Notes: generated by a model not told the origin, from the sequence alone. 64,000 bases of DNA from Candidatus Zixiibacteriota bacterium (GCA_024280215.1 JAJRQO010000042.1:1-64000), one strand, 5' to 3'; shown: positions 26,350 through 34,992, counted from the stretch's first letter. Numbers and translations: made by a program.

Positions 26350-28577
26350 TAGTTACGTACCAGTAGAATTTTACCTTTACCTATATTACCATCTTCATCT
26401 TTGACAATAAAAAGATAGACACCTGAAGCGACATCGTTACCTTTGTCATTTTTACCATCCCAGGAATCAATAACAGACATCGTAATAATATGTTCACCTG
26501 AAGCATTGTAAATACTGACGTCAGTTGTAAGAGCAAAATTAAAATTCAATTTATCCGACGGAGAGTTTATCACAAATGGATTTGGAAATGCAAGCACTTC
26601 ACTGATTTCAAAGACTGGTTTCCCTTGTAAGGATGAAATAACTGATATCCCTTTATCTGTTGCGACATAAATTTTACCAGTTAACTTATCGAAAGTTATA
26701 TTTTGAATAAAGTCAGAAACTAAACCTGAATTAAAAGTTGTAAACACTTCATAGCTTCCATCATTTGGATTTCTCAGTGCTAAACCATCCTGTGTGCCTA
26801 TCCATAAATTCCCACGGGAGTCAAACTCTAAGGCATTGATATCGGAACTAATTCCACGAGGCATTTGAATATCTCTAAAAAAGTCGATTCCTAAATCATA
26901 TCGTGAAAGTCCAAAATTAGTCCCGACCCATAGTTCATCGTTGGGAGCATAAGCAATATCTCTGACCGTGTTTGAAATTAGATTTGAGTTTTCTCGAGTC
27001 AGATGTCGGCATATTTTATCAGAAACAAATGGGTTACTTCCCACGGAACATTCAAAGATACCATCTGATTCTGTGCCGACGGCAACCTTTCCAGCTTGGT
27101 AATCAAGCGATGTCAAAAACTGATTTGTTAATCCGTTAACAGTTCCAATAGAATCCCACCCAGTAGGAGAGTTCAAATTTTCTATATCACCAATAGCAAT
27201 CGGATAATTATTCACCGCTCTATAAGATGTCATAAACAGAAAACGTCCATTATTATCCATGCCTGTCGTATAAACCCACCCAAGACCAGTTGCACCATTA
27301 TCAGAGTTTCCTCGAAGGGACGAATTATTTTCATCATAATTAATTATAACGGTGTCATCCAAAACCCATACACCTTTACCCCAAGTTCCCATCCATACTC
27401 TTCCTAAGGAATCCAACATTGTCACCGTAGCATCCTGCCCGACAGGAAAGTTGAAATTCTCCCAGTTAGAGCCTGTTGATGCCGCAAATGTTTTGTCAGA
27501 AAAGCCACCAAAAATCCGTTCATCTTTATCAACAACAATATCAGAAACAACATTGTCAGGCAATCCACCAAGTTCAAATTTTGCTATAGTTGAATTAGAA
27601 ATGGTTTCTAATCCGTCTTTTTCAGAACCAACCCAAAGTAGCCCATCAAAAGTAACAGCGTCGGTAGGATTGATATTCCCCAAAGAAATTGTCTGGTTCA
27701 ATGTATCCGATAAAAGATAGTACATCGTCCCGACATTGTTTTTTTCTGCCAAAACAATAAGAGTGTCATTTTTTATTGTCATATTTTGAAGTGTAGCAGC
27801 TACGGGCAACACTATTTCTGTAAGAGTAACAAAATCAAAAACGTCAACATCAACTCTATAGAGACTTGTTCTATTTAAAGCATAAATGGATGAGTTATAA
27901 AATACGATACTTAGAAATTCATTATTATCTATTTCTGCAAAATTACGTGTACTGATTGTTGTCCAATTTGAGGGAGATTTTAATAGTGAAAAATTTGTAA
28001 AATCAGCAAATGCAACACCATCAGATGTAGCTAACCAAATAATGTTACGATCAACGAGTATATCATTCACAGATGGGTTCGGATTCAAATCGCCAAACAA
28101 AGGATAACTATCTTCAATCTGTCCACCATCATTAACTTTAGAAAAAAGTACGAGCCCTATTGAAGTTGCTACCCAAAGATAGTCACCTTGTTCTAATAGT
28201 GTATTTAATTGAAAAAGGTTATTATTCAGATTGTCGAAAAAGAGAAATTGTTCAAAAGTATTATCAGACCATTTGATTAATCGTCCAAAGCCAGTAAGCC
28301 ATTTATCACCATTGCTATCTTTTATAATATCGGTAATATTATTAGTTCCGAGTCCATCAAGTTTATGATACGACTGAGGCGTATCAACAAATGAAGCAAC
28401 ACGAATCAGTCCACCAGAAGTGGAGATGTACAAACTATCATCAATAACTTTCAGACTTTGCACTTCTTCAAATGAAGAAAAGTTTTTCCATTCAACAGCA
28501 TCAGCATTAGTTGATAGGAGTAGTATCAAAAATGCGATGAGTAGATGTTTTATTTTGTAAATTTTCGTATAATCCAT
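26349..28577 (-). CDS. Secreted two-component-regulator-type beta-propeller protein with FlgD/sorting-like C-terminus
   Basis: The start is placed at ATG 28577, giving signal peptide KHLLIAFLILLLSTNADA; an ATG at 28619 lies further inside lnt. The body carries many propeller repeats of the type found in the sensor part of hybrid two-component proteins, for example NNITDIIKDSNGDKWLTG, RDIAYAPNDELWVGTNFGL and INALEFDSRGNLWIGTQDGL. There is no kinase domain. The C-terminus AFPNPFVINSP...GVYLFIVKDEDGNIGKGKI is a FlgD-like, T9SS-type sorting domain. About 742 residues. Role unknown; a surface scaffold or binding protein is plausible. Confidence 0.82.
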   Translation of the reverse strand: MDYTKIYKIKHLLIAFLILLLSTNADAVEWKNFSSFEEVQSLKVIDDSLYISTSGGLIRVASFVDTPQSYHKLDGLGTNNITDIIKDSNGDKWLTGFGRLIKWSDNTFEQFLFFDNLNNNLFQLNTLLEQGDYLWVATSIGLVLFSKVNDGGQIEDSYPLFGDLNPNPSVNDILVDRNIIWLATSDGVAFADFTNFSLLKSPSNWTTISTRNFAEIDNNEFLSIVFYNSSIYALNRTSLYRVDVDVFDFVTLTEIVLPVAATLQNMTIKNDTLIVLAEKNNVGTMYYLLSDTLNQTISLGNINPTDAVTFDGLLWVGSEKDGLETISNSTIAKFELGGLPDNVVSDIVVDKDERIFGGFSDKTFAASTGSNWENFNFPVGQDATVTMLDSLGRVWMGTWGKGVWVLDDTVIINYDENNSSLRGNSDNGATGLGWVYTTGMDNNGRFLFMTSYRAVNNYPIAIGDIENLNSPTGWDSIGTVNGLTNQFLTSLDYQAGKVAVGTESDGIFECSVGSNPFVSDKICRHLTRENSNLISNTVRDIAYAPNDELWVGTNFGLSRYDLGIDFFRDIQMPRGISSDINALEFDSRGNLWIGTQDGLALRNPNDGSYEVFTTFNSGLVSDFIQNITFDKLTGKIYVATDKGISVISSLQGKPVFEISEVLAFPNPFVINSPSDKLNFNFALTTDVSIYNASGEHIITMSVIDSWDGKNDKGNDVASGVYLFIVKDEDGNIGKGKILLVRN

Positions 28578-30127
28578 TGCACTATAAATATACAGAATAA
28601 AACGAGAGTAATCAACCATGAGATGTATCCTATTATATCGCCATATTTTGTGAAAATCGATTTTTCTTCGAGTAAGTTAATCTTACTTTGTAGTGCGGCG
28701 ACCTCAAAAAGTTCCAATTCATCACGTATCCGACCATACCCATCAACGACATAAGTAAAACCAGAGTTTGCCACTCGAACTCCCCATGTACGGTTTTCAA
28801 TCGCACGAGTAAGAAATATTCGTGAATGCATATGAATACCAACCGATGCACCAAACCAAGTATCGTTGGTCACGGTAACCAAAAAACTGGCACCTTTTTG
28901 AATCGCTTCACGGGAAAATTCTGGAAAGGTTGACTCAAAACAGATCAATACCGCATATTCATAATCAGGCATTTTAAAAAGCGTAATAGAATCTCCAGGG
29001 TAAAAATCAGACCACCATTGCACATTGTAAGTTTTTATAAAAGTAAGATATTTTTCAACAAAATCTTTTTGTAAAAAAGGGAAATAATCCTGATACGGTA
29101 CATGCTCAGCATACGGAACCAGTTTCATTTTATCATATCTCTGTACAAACTGTCCCTCGGGATTAAATTGATATATCGAATTAAAATACCGCTGTTTTTT
29201 ATTTTTATAACTCGCCCCTAACGCACCAACTATATGATAACCACCTGATTTTTTCGCCGTTTGTCCAACCACTTTTCGATACTCAGCATTGTGAGATAAA
29301 TAAGTCGGTGCAGATGTCTCAGGCCAGATAAAAAGTTTTGGAATTGTATCTGCGGCCGTTTGTGCTAAGGAATCATACAAATTAAAAGAATGCCATTCAT
29401 TTCCTTTTGCCCACTTTACTTCAATAGGCACCGAACCCTGCAACAAGACAACATCAACTGTGCCAGGAAGCGGATACTTCGGCATGACAATCCATCCGAA
29501 TGAGATCAAGCCACCGATAAGAGCAACAGAGACTAAAATAGAAGTCAGCTTTCGCTCAACTGCAACCTCTTTTCGTAAAAGTTGCCAAAGTAAAATATTT
29601 ACAATGATTATTATAAACGAAAGACCATGCACCGATGTCACTGACACAATCTGCATAATTTTCAAATAGTATGATTGGCTGTACCCAATATCTGACCATG
29701 GAAATGAAAACTCGGTAAGCGTCCGAAAATACTCAAGCCCAACCCACAAAAATGGAAACGCAGTCAGACCAAAAATTGGTTTAATCGCATAGACTTTATT
29801 AAAGAGCCATATAATAATCGCAACATAGAAAGCAAGCAGAAAGACAGCTCCAAAGACTCCAGGCACTGTCACCATTATAACCCAATAGATTAAAAAGAGA
29901 TTTAAGAAAAAACCATAGAAAAAACCAGTACGAAATGCTTCTTTTGATGAAAGTTTTGAAAAAATCGCAATCGGTCGTACCAATGCAATCCATGCCAGAA
30001 AACCAGTCATCTCAGAATAAAATGAAAGCGATAATAAAAACGCCCAGAGAATAAGTTCGAACCTTTGATTTCGAAGAACTTTATCTTTGGGTATAAAAAA
30101 AAGAATTTTTTGAAAGATAGCTTTCAA
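28550..30127 (-). CDS. lnt: Apolipoprotein N-acyltransferase Lnt
   Basis: Inner-membrane enzyme that N-acylates lipoproteins. The N-terminal half has about six to seven hydrophobic segments, including the conserved WVGLEYFRTL-type element. The periplasmic nitrilase-like domain has the triad: Glu in WPETSAPT, Lys in YDKMKLVPYAEHVP and Cys in LICFESTFPE. One more membrane segment follows near the C-terminus. Start is TTG at 30127 with AAAGGA seven bases upstream, one base after the gpmI stop. Confidence 0.96.
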   Translation of the reverse strand: MKAIFQKILFFIPKDKVLRNQRFELILWAFLLSLSFYSEMTGFLAWIALVRPIAIFSKLSSKEAFRTGFFYGFFLNLFLIYWVIMVTVPGVFGAVFLLAFYVAIIIWLFNKVYAIKPIFGLTAFPFLWVGLEYFRTLTEFSFPWSDIGYSQSYYLKIMQIVSVTSVHGLSFIIIIVNILLWQLLRKEVAVERKLTSILVSVALIGGLISFGWIVMPKYPLPGTVDVVLLQGSVPIEVKWAKGNEWHSFNLYDSLAQTAADTIPKLFIWPETSAPTYLSHNAEYRKVVGQTAKKSGGYHIVGALGASYKNKKQRYFNSIYQFNPEGQFVQRYDKMKLVPYAEHVPYQDYFPFLQKDFVEKYLTFIKTYNVQWWSDFYPGDSITLFKMPDYEYAVLICFESTFPEFSREAIQKGASFLVTVTNDTWFGASVGIHMHSRIFLTRAIENRTWGVRVANSGFTYVVDGYGRIRDELELFEVAALQSKINLLEEKSIFTKYGDIIGYISWLITLVLFCIFIVQWIIRKFTK

Positions 30128-30128
30128 A

Positions 30129-31658
30129 TTAGTTTCCTTTTTTAATAAGAGATTTCCCGGTCATTTCAATTGGTTGTTCTAATTTCAGAATTTCAAGAAT
30201 TGTCGGAGCCACATCGGCTAAAATTCCACCATCACGTAGAGAAATATTTTCAAGCGAATGTGATGGGTCATACAATACAAACGGTACTAAGTTGGTCGTG
30301 TGAGCAGTCCATGGTCCGCCAGTCTCTGGGTTTATCATCATCTCAGCGTTACCATGATCGGCAGTTACAAGTGCTACGGAATTTTGTGCTTCAATCGCTT
30401 CAAGAATCTGCCCCAACCCTTTGTCGACCGCTTCGACCGCTTTTTTGGCAGCATCAAAATCACCCGTATGCCCAACCATATCACAGTTGGCATAATTTAT
30501 AAGAATAAAATCAAACTCGTTTGAATTGATTCGTTTGACAATATTTGAAGTCACTTCGGGGGCTGACATTTCAGGTTGTAAATCATAGGTCGCTACTTTT
30601 GGCGATGATACCATATCACGAACCTCTCCCTCAAATGGTTTTTCGACACCACCATTAAAGAAGAATGTTACATGAGCATATTTTTCAGTCTCGGCTGTCC
30701 GTACCTGTTTCATCTTGGCAGATTCTAAAACCGCACCCAAAATATTTGTATGCTGAATTTTACCGTAGGCAACTTTTGCCTGCGTAAGAGAAATATCATA
30801 ATTTGTCATCGTAACTAAATTAATCTTCGGATGATTCCGTTTGTCATACCCTTCGACATCATGACCAGTCAACATATATGACAACTGTCTTGCTCTATCA
30901 GCACGGAAGTTGAACATAATAACTAAATCACCATCTTTGACAACGCCATCTGCATCAAGTAAAACAGGTTCTATAAATTCATCGGTTATATCTTTGTCAT
31001 ACGAATCTTGTATCGCTTTCATCGGGTCGTCGGCTTTTTCACCTTTGCCTTTTACAAACGAATCAAATGCTTTGTCCATCCGTTCCCACCGTTTGTCACG
31101 GTCCATACCGTAATAACGACCACCAAGCGAGGCAACTTTACCAAGTCCGATTTTCTCAAACTGGTCAAGCGTTGCTTGCATATATTTTAGTCCATTTGTT
31201 GGGGGGGTATCTCGTCCATCCATAAATGCGTGGAGATATAATTTTGTTACATGTTTCTGTTTAGCAAGTTTGACCAATGCGTACAAATGCTCAAGCGACG
31301 AATGTACCTTACCGTCGGAGAGCAGACCAAAAAGATGAACGGCATTTCCTGATGCGGTAGCCTTTTCCATCGAAAGCGTGAAGGCTTCATTTTCAAAAAA
31401 TTCACCATCTGCAATTGATTTATCAATACGGGAAATATCCTGATAGATTACTCGTCCCGCACCTAAATTAAGATGCCCGACTTCAGAGTTCCCCATCTGT
31501 CCATCTGGTAGACCGACTGACAAACCAGAACCATCTATCAATGTATGTGGACAAGTCGCTATCAGCTTGTCAAAGTGTGGTGTATGAGCCGCGGCAACAG
31601 CATTGTCAGGCAGAGCTTCTCTGTTGCCAAAGCCATCTAAGATACAGAGTAATACCAT
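30129..31658 (-). CDS. gpmI: Phosphoglycerate mutase, cofactor-independent (GpmI)
   Basis: Interconverts 3- and 2-phosphoglycerate with two Mn ions. N-terminal LLCILDGFGNREALPDNAV, the catalytic-serine region LPDGQMGNSEVGHLNLGAGR, HAFMDGRDTPP, FNFRADRARQLS, and C-terminal NYANCDMVGHTG plus VTADHGNAEMM for the metal sites. Length 509 is standard. It starts nine bases after purM, so the two are co-transcribed. Confidence 0.97.
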   Translation of the reverse strand: MVLLCILDGFGNREALPDNAVAAAHTPHFDKLIATCPHTLIDGSGLSVGLPDGQMGNSEVGHLNLGAGRVIYQDISRIDKSIADGEFFENEAFTLSMEKATASGNAVHLFGLLSDGKVHSSLEHLYALVKLAKQKHVTKLYLHAFMDGRDTPPTNGLKYMQATLDQFEKIGLGKVASLGGRYYGMDRDKRWERMDKAFDSFVKGKGEKADDPMKAIQDSYDKDITDEFIEPVLLDADGVVKDGDLVIMFNFRADRARQLSYMLTGHDVEGYDKRNHPKINLVTMTNYDISLTQAKVAYGKIQHTNILGAVLESAKMKQVRTAETEKYAHVTFFFNGGVEKPFEGEVRDMVSSPKVATYDLQPEMSAPEVTSNIVKRINSNEFDFILINYANCDMVGHTGDFDAAKKAVEAVDKGLGQILEAIEAQNSVALVTADHGNAEMMINPETGGPWTAHTTNLVPFVLYDPSHSLENISLRDGGILADVAPTILEILKLEQPIEMTGKSLIKKGN

Positions 31659-31666
31659 ATACTACG

Positions 31667-32725
31667 CTATACCAACTTCACAGATTTATCACCCTTGGTG
31701 ATTGTACCAATAGTGTAAACCTCTTCGCCAACCGCTTTGATGTCGGCTACAATAGCGTCGGCGTCATTTTTATCAACAACCAAGATATAACCAATCCCCA
31801 TATTAAATGCAGAGTAAATATCAACAGGGTCGATATTACCGATCTCTTTCAAGAAATTGAACAACGGGTTTATTTCCCCCCAGCTATTTTTTTCGATAAC
31901 CGCAGTCAGATTGACAGGAAGAACTCGTTTTAAATTTCCAGGAATCCCACCACCAGTAATATGTGCCATACCGTGAATATCATGTTTTTCAAGTAGCGGA
32001 TGGATAAGTGAACTGTAACATTTGTGAACCGAAAGCAAGGCGTCACCGATTGTCATCCCAAGTTGGTCAACATGGTCGGATGGTTTCAATCCTCCAATAT
32101 CAAATGCCGCTTTGCGAGCCAGCGTGTAACCGTTAGTGTGCAGTCCTGTCGACGGAAGACCGAGACAAACATCACCCTCTTTAATGGTCGAGCCATTGAC
32201 AATTTTATCTTTGTCAACCATACCAACCACAAAACCGACCAAATCGTATTCGCCTTCTTGGTAAAATTCAGGAAGTTCCGCCATCTCACCACCGATTAAA
32301 GCGGTCTTGTTTTGTTTACAAGCCAGAGCGAGACCTTCTAATATCTCCGTAATAGTATTTTGGTGTAATTTCCCAACTCCGATATAGTCCAAAAAGAACA
32401 TCGGCTTGGCAGCATGCACTAAAATATCATTGATACAATGATTGACCAGACATTGCCCGATTGTATCGTGCTTGTCAGTCATAAATGCAACTTTGAGTTT
32501 TGTCCCGACGGAATCAGTCGATGAGAGCAGGACAGGATTTTTTATATTTGAAATATCTGGCTGAAAAAACCCGCCAAATGCCCCTAACCCCTGAAGTACC
32601 TGAGGATTAAATGTCGAGGCTGCCAGCTCTTTGATGCGGTTAACCGCTTCTTCACCAGCTTTTACGTCAACGCCTGAATCGGCATACGTTATCTTTGAAT
32701 CTGATTTGTTTTGTGTCATTGTCAT
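31667..32725 (-). CDS. purM: Phosphoribosylformylglycinamidine cyclo-ligase PurM (AIR synthetase)
   Basis: Fifth step of purine synthesis. ITYADSGVDVKAGEEAV is the family N-terminus; SSTDSVGTKLKVAF, GQCLVNHCINDILVHAAKP, LIGGEMAELPEFY, GLPSTGLHTNGYTLAR and HITGGGIPGNLKRVLP are AIR synthetase signatures. Length 352 is normal. Two ATGs (32725 and 32719) lie only a few bases from a strong -10 box and no ribosome site is visible, suggesting a leaderless or near-leaderless message. Confidence 0.97.
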   Translation of the reverse strand: MTMTQNKSDSKITYADSGVDVKAGEEAVNRIKELAASTFNPQVLQGLGAFGGFFQPDISNIKNPVLLSSTDSVGTKLKVAFMTDKHDTIGQCLVNHCINDILVHAAKPMFFLDYIGVGKLHQNTITEILEGLALACKQNKTALIGGEMAELPEFYQEGEYDLVGFVVGMVDKDKIVNGSTIKEGDVCLGLPSTGLHTNGYTLARKAAFDIGGLKPSDHVDQLGMTIGDALLSVHKCYSSLIHPLLEKHDIHGMAHITGGGIPGNLKRVLPVNLTAVIEKNSWGEINPLFNFLKEIGNIDPVDIYSAFNMGIGYILVVDKNDADAIVADIKAVGEEVYTIGTITKGDKSVKLV

Positions 32726-32753
32726 ATATACGATTGTGGCTGATATTTGTCAA
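32725..32753 (-). promoter_or_regulatory. purMp: Strong sigma-70 promoter of purM, overlapping its start codon
   Basis: Minus strand TTGACA (32748-32753), exactly 17 nt, TATATA (32725-32730). The -10 box touches the first ATG of purM and ends six bases before the second, so transcription would begin at or inside the start region. The -35 box overlaps the first two bases of the 27-bp repeat at 32752-32778. Confidence 0.7.
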
Positions 32754-32778
32754 TAATTGAGTAAAGATATATTGGGAG
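32752..32778 (+). repeat. 27-bp direct repeat, left copy (edge of inserted cassette)
   Basis: AATAATTGAGTAAAGATATA then TTGGGAG. It is identical, base for base, to 34021-34047. Flanking bases differ on both sides, so the identity has sharp limits. The pair brackets two plus-strand genes inside otherwise minus-strand DNA. An inverted copy of its first 14 bases lies at 33998-34011. Confidence 0.9.
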
Positions 32779-32900
32779 CGTTTTCGAAGAATTTATTTTT
32801 TCATTGTCAATCGAAATGTGATGTGATACATTACTAAATGATATTATTAAAATAATAAAGAGAATTTCTTTATTAACAATATTTTAGGACATATTTGAGT

Positions 32901-32930
32901 TTGGTCGATTTCGACTGCCAATATTATAAT
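32901..32930 (+). promoter_or_regulatory. Promoter-like sequence at the cassette gene start
   Basis: A consensus TATAAT (32925-32930) ends four bases before the ATG at 32935; a weak TTGGTC lies 18 nt upstream. No ribosome site precedes the ATG, so the message would be leaderless. Confidence 0.4.
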
Positions 32931-32934
32931 TCAT

Positions 32935-33702
32935 ATGGTAAGAAATAAGCATAAAAATTACGAGATTCTTAATTTGATAGGTTATGGCTTGTCAAAATTT
33001 AATGACGATTTTATAAAAGAATTTGGGTTTTTAACTAAATCAGCTTTCTATGAATTTTGTGTAGAAAATAAAATAGCTGATACAGTTGGAACAGTAAAAA
33101 ACAGAATGGATTTATTTGATCCTTTCTTTCCAAAAAACGGTAGAAAAGGATGGTGGCAAAAAGGGGACGCTTACATTCATAGAAAAATACTTATTGATAG
33201 CTTATTTGGTAAAGAAAAAGTTAATGAATATGCGGATATAGTAAAACTGTATATGAATAAATCATTTAAAGTTAAAGATTTTAAGTATCATGCTAAACCA
33301 ATAATTAAAAGTCGATTTAAGAAATTACAGGAGACAGGTTTAGAAGCTGAACTGTTTTTCATGGAAAATTTCAATCAGATAGATATTTTTCAAAATGGCT
33401 CTTTAGAAGATGCAAGATTATTTGGAGATGGCTATGATTTTCAGATAGAGGTAAAAAAACATTCTTATTTAGCGGAAATTAAAGGCATAAGAGGTAAAAA
33501 AGGTAAATTTCGACTTACAGAAAATGAATATCAAAAAGCTCGAGAATACGAAGATGATTATATTGTCACTTTAATATTAAATCTTAATGAAATTCCAAAA
33601 TTTCTTACAATTGAAAACCCAATCAAAAACTTAAAATTTGAAGAGAAACTAATAAAGTCAAGAATTTCAAAAGAATATCACTTAATCAACTCAATATGCT
33701 AA
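32935..33702 (+). CDS. DUF3883-type PD-(D/E)XK nuclease-fold protein
   Basis: The 255-residue protein has a C-terminal DUF3883-like domain: GLEAELFF (135-142), a segment with Asp168 in FGDGYDFQ, and the EIK core (Glu181-x-Lys183) followed by KFRLTENEYQKAREY. This D...E-x-K arrangement is the PD-(D/E)XK nuclease pattern; DUF3883 domains often accompany restriction or helicase proteins in defence islands. The first 130 residues are Lys- and aromatic-rich and unrecognised. Codon use is strongly A/T-biased relative to purM. Its stop overlaps the start of the next gene. Nuclease activity is inferred only. Confidence 0.7.
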   Translation: MVRNKHKNYEILNLIGYGLSKFNDDFIKEFGFLTKSAFYEFCVENKIADTVGTVKNRMDLFDPFFPKNGRKGWWQKGDAYIHRKILIDSLFGKEKVNEYADIVKLYMNKSFKVKDFKYHAKPIIKSRFKKLQETGLEAELFFMENFNQIDIFQNGSLEDARLFGDGYDFQIEVKKHSYLAEIKGIRGKKGKFRLTENEYQKAREYEDDYIVTLILNLNEIPKFLTIENPIKNLKFEEKLIKSRISKEYHLINSIC

Positions 33703-33944
33703 ATTTCAAAGAAAAACAGAAAATATTTATATCTATTTTAGAGCAAAACGAATTTTCCTATGCAGATGGTTATAATGCATTTATTAGCATTAGTGCAGAG
33801 AATCATCAATATATATTTCTAAAACAATTAAGCTCTGAAAAAGATATTGAATATTGGATTGTAAAATTAAAAAGTAGAATTGTATTAAAAGAAGATTTAG
33901 CTCCGATTGATGATATAATTGATGATTATATAAGTTGTGGATAA
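33696..33944 (+). CDS. Small cassette protein of unknown function
   Basis: An 82-residue acidic protein whose ATG lies inside the last codons of the DUF3883 gene (7-base overlap), so translation is probably coupled. It has no signal peptide or membrane segment and no motif I recognise. It looks like a compact alpha/beta protein with an Asp/Ile-rich tail (PIDDIIDDY). As a partner of a nuclease-fold protein it could be an immunity or regulatory subunit, but nothing in the sequence shows that. Confidence 0.6.
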   Translation: MLNFKEKQKIFISILEQNEFSYADGYNAFISISAENHQYIFLKQLSSEKDIEYWIVKLKSRIVLKEDLAPIDDIIDDYISCG

Positions 33945-33997
33945 TATCACCCTCAACTTTTGAAATAAATTTCTCAGAAGTTGGTTCTTTTGAAAGA

Positions 33998-34034
33998 TTT
34001 ACTCAATTATTTCTCATTTAAATAATTGAGTAAA
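33998..34034. repeat. 15-bp perfect inverted repeat at the right end of the cassette
   Basis: TTTACTCAATTATTT (33998-34012) and AAATAATTGAGTAAA (34020-34034) are perfect reverse complements around a 7-base loop. The right arm is part of the 27-bp direct repeat. The stem is all A/T-rich and has no T-run, so it is a poor terminator and more likely a recombination end. Confidence 0.8.
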
Positions 34035-34047
34035 GATATATTGGGAG
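34021..34047 (+). repeat. 27-bp direct repeat, right copy (edge of inserted cassette)
   Basis: Exact copy of 32752-32778 in the same orientation. Confidence 0.9.
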
Positions 34048-34060
34048 GAAAAGTAATAAA

Positions 34061-34285
34061 CTACTTTAAAGCTGTTTGTTTTTTGTTCCGTACTGATTTC
34101 CCGTTTAATTCATTTTTAACTGGTTCTTTTTTTAGTCTAAAAAACAGCCCAAAACATAACATTAGCCCTCCAAGCATCATAATACCTGAATTATCATAAC
34201 TGAAACCGATAACTAACCAAACAACACCTAAAAAAAGTCCGACAAGTGCTGAAGTTGAATTTTTTAAAAACACAAAGTTCTCCAT
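34061..34285 (-). CDS. Small membrane protein of unknown function
   Basis: 74 residues with two hydrophobic stretches (SALVGLFLGVVWLVIGFSY at about 12-30 and GIMMLGGLMLCFGLFF at about 34-49) and a basic tail (KSVRNKKQTALK). This is a two-helix hairpin with both ends probably cytoplasmic. No family was recognised. It stands alone just outside the cassette; its start has no strong ribosome site. Confidence 0.5.
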   Translation of the reverse strand: MENFVFLKNSTSALVGLFLGVVWLVIGFSYDNSGIMMLGGLMLCFGLFFRLKKEPVKNELNGKSVRNKKQTALK

Positions 34286-34361
34286 CTTAAAATCATTATT
34301 CTTAAGACGTGAGAACTTCTAATAAGTTACAAACTAAATTAAACTACGCAATATTATTTTG

Positions 34362-34463
34362 TTCTGTTAGTTCCTGATTCCGCTTCTGCGGGATTGTGAA
34401 CTGACAGATTTCCAAGTGTCAGATGTCATCCGACTTCGTCTGATAGCATCAGACACAACAGAA
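34362..34463. repeat. Composite hairpin repeat, copy 1
   Basis: Contains AGTTCCTGATTCCGCTTCTG and continues to GTGAACTGA (34369-34404), 35 of 36 bases identical to 35046-35081. It is followed by a second arm that starts GTGTCAGATG and ends CATCAGACAC. TTCTGTT and AACAGAA bracket the unit. Non-coding. Confidence 0.65.
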
Positions 34464-34480
34464 ATAAAACTACAAACTAG

Positions 34481-34942
34481 CTACCCTATCTCAATCAGTT
34501 TACACTTTTCCCACTCATCACCAAGCACAACAGACGCTTCATTATCAACATCTTCAAGCGAATTACTGTCGACAAAAAGTGAATATCCACCCCCAATTGG
34601 ACTATAAGAAGACATCCCAAGCTGACCTGTGATTCCAAAATAGCCTGTTTCCGAATGGATGACCGCTGCAATATCTTTAGCATGAAGAACCTCAAGGATC
34701 ATATCTGCCATCTGCTGTGAGTGTAAACGGGCAATGTGTACCCAATTAATATCTTTGGGAAAATCAGGAGCATCGGTAAATGCCTCACCATTGGTAAGTT
34801 CTTCCAAAAGTGGGGATGCATCGACTTTCTTTTCATCCTCGACAACAGTTTTTAATTCTTCTTCGGTAACCAATGTCTCATTGCAATCAGCACAGACAGT
34901 CACTACGGGTGTATATTCATATTTACATTTTGGACAAAACAT
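34481..34942 (-). CDS. Zinc-ribbon plus DUF2007-like protein
   Basis: The start is ATG 34942 because GGAGG lies five bases upstream. The N-terminus MFCPKCKYEY...CADCNETLV is a zinc ribbon with two CxxC pairs. After an acidic linker the C-terminal half (NWVHIARLHSQQMADMILEV then GGGYSLFVDSNSLEDVDNEA) matches the small DUF2007 domain, a ferredoxin-like fold once called a putative signal-transducing protein. About 153 residues. Function is unknown in the family. The gene is flanked by two copies of a structured repeat. Confidence 0.75.
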   Translation of the reverse strand: MFCPKCKYEYTPVVTVCADCNETLVTEEELKTVVEDEKKVDASPLLEELTNGEAFTDAPDFPKDINWVHIARLHSQQMADMILEVLHAKDIAAVIHSETGYFGITGQLGMSSYSPIGGGYSLFVDSNSLEDVDNEASVVLGDEWEKCKLIEIG

Positions 34943-34992
34943 TAAGTCCTCCAATTTTTATTCTTTTTCTTCTCAAACCCTTACTATCAGCT

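Larger units (their letters stand above)
32752..34047 (+). mobile_element. Putative small mobile cassette with DUF3883 gene
   Basis: About 1.27 kb separates two exact 27-bp direct repeats. The interior is much more AT-rich than the flanking purM, encodes two overlapping plus-strand genes with their own promoter-like sequence, and ends with a 15-bp inverted repeat overlapping the right repeat. No transposase or integrase is inside, so it would be non-autonomous or moved by recombination. Insertion is the simplest reading; ancient gene loss around a duplication is the alternative. Confidence 0.5.
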
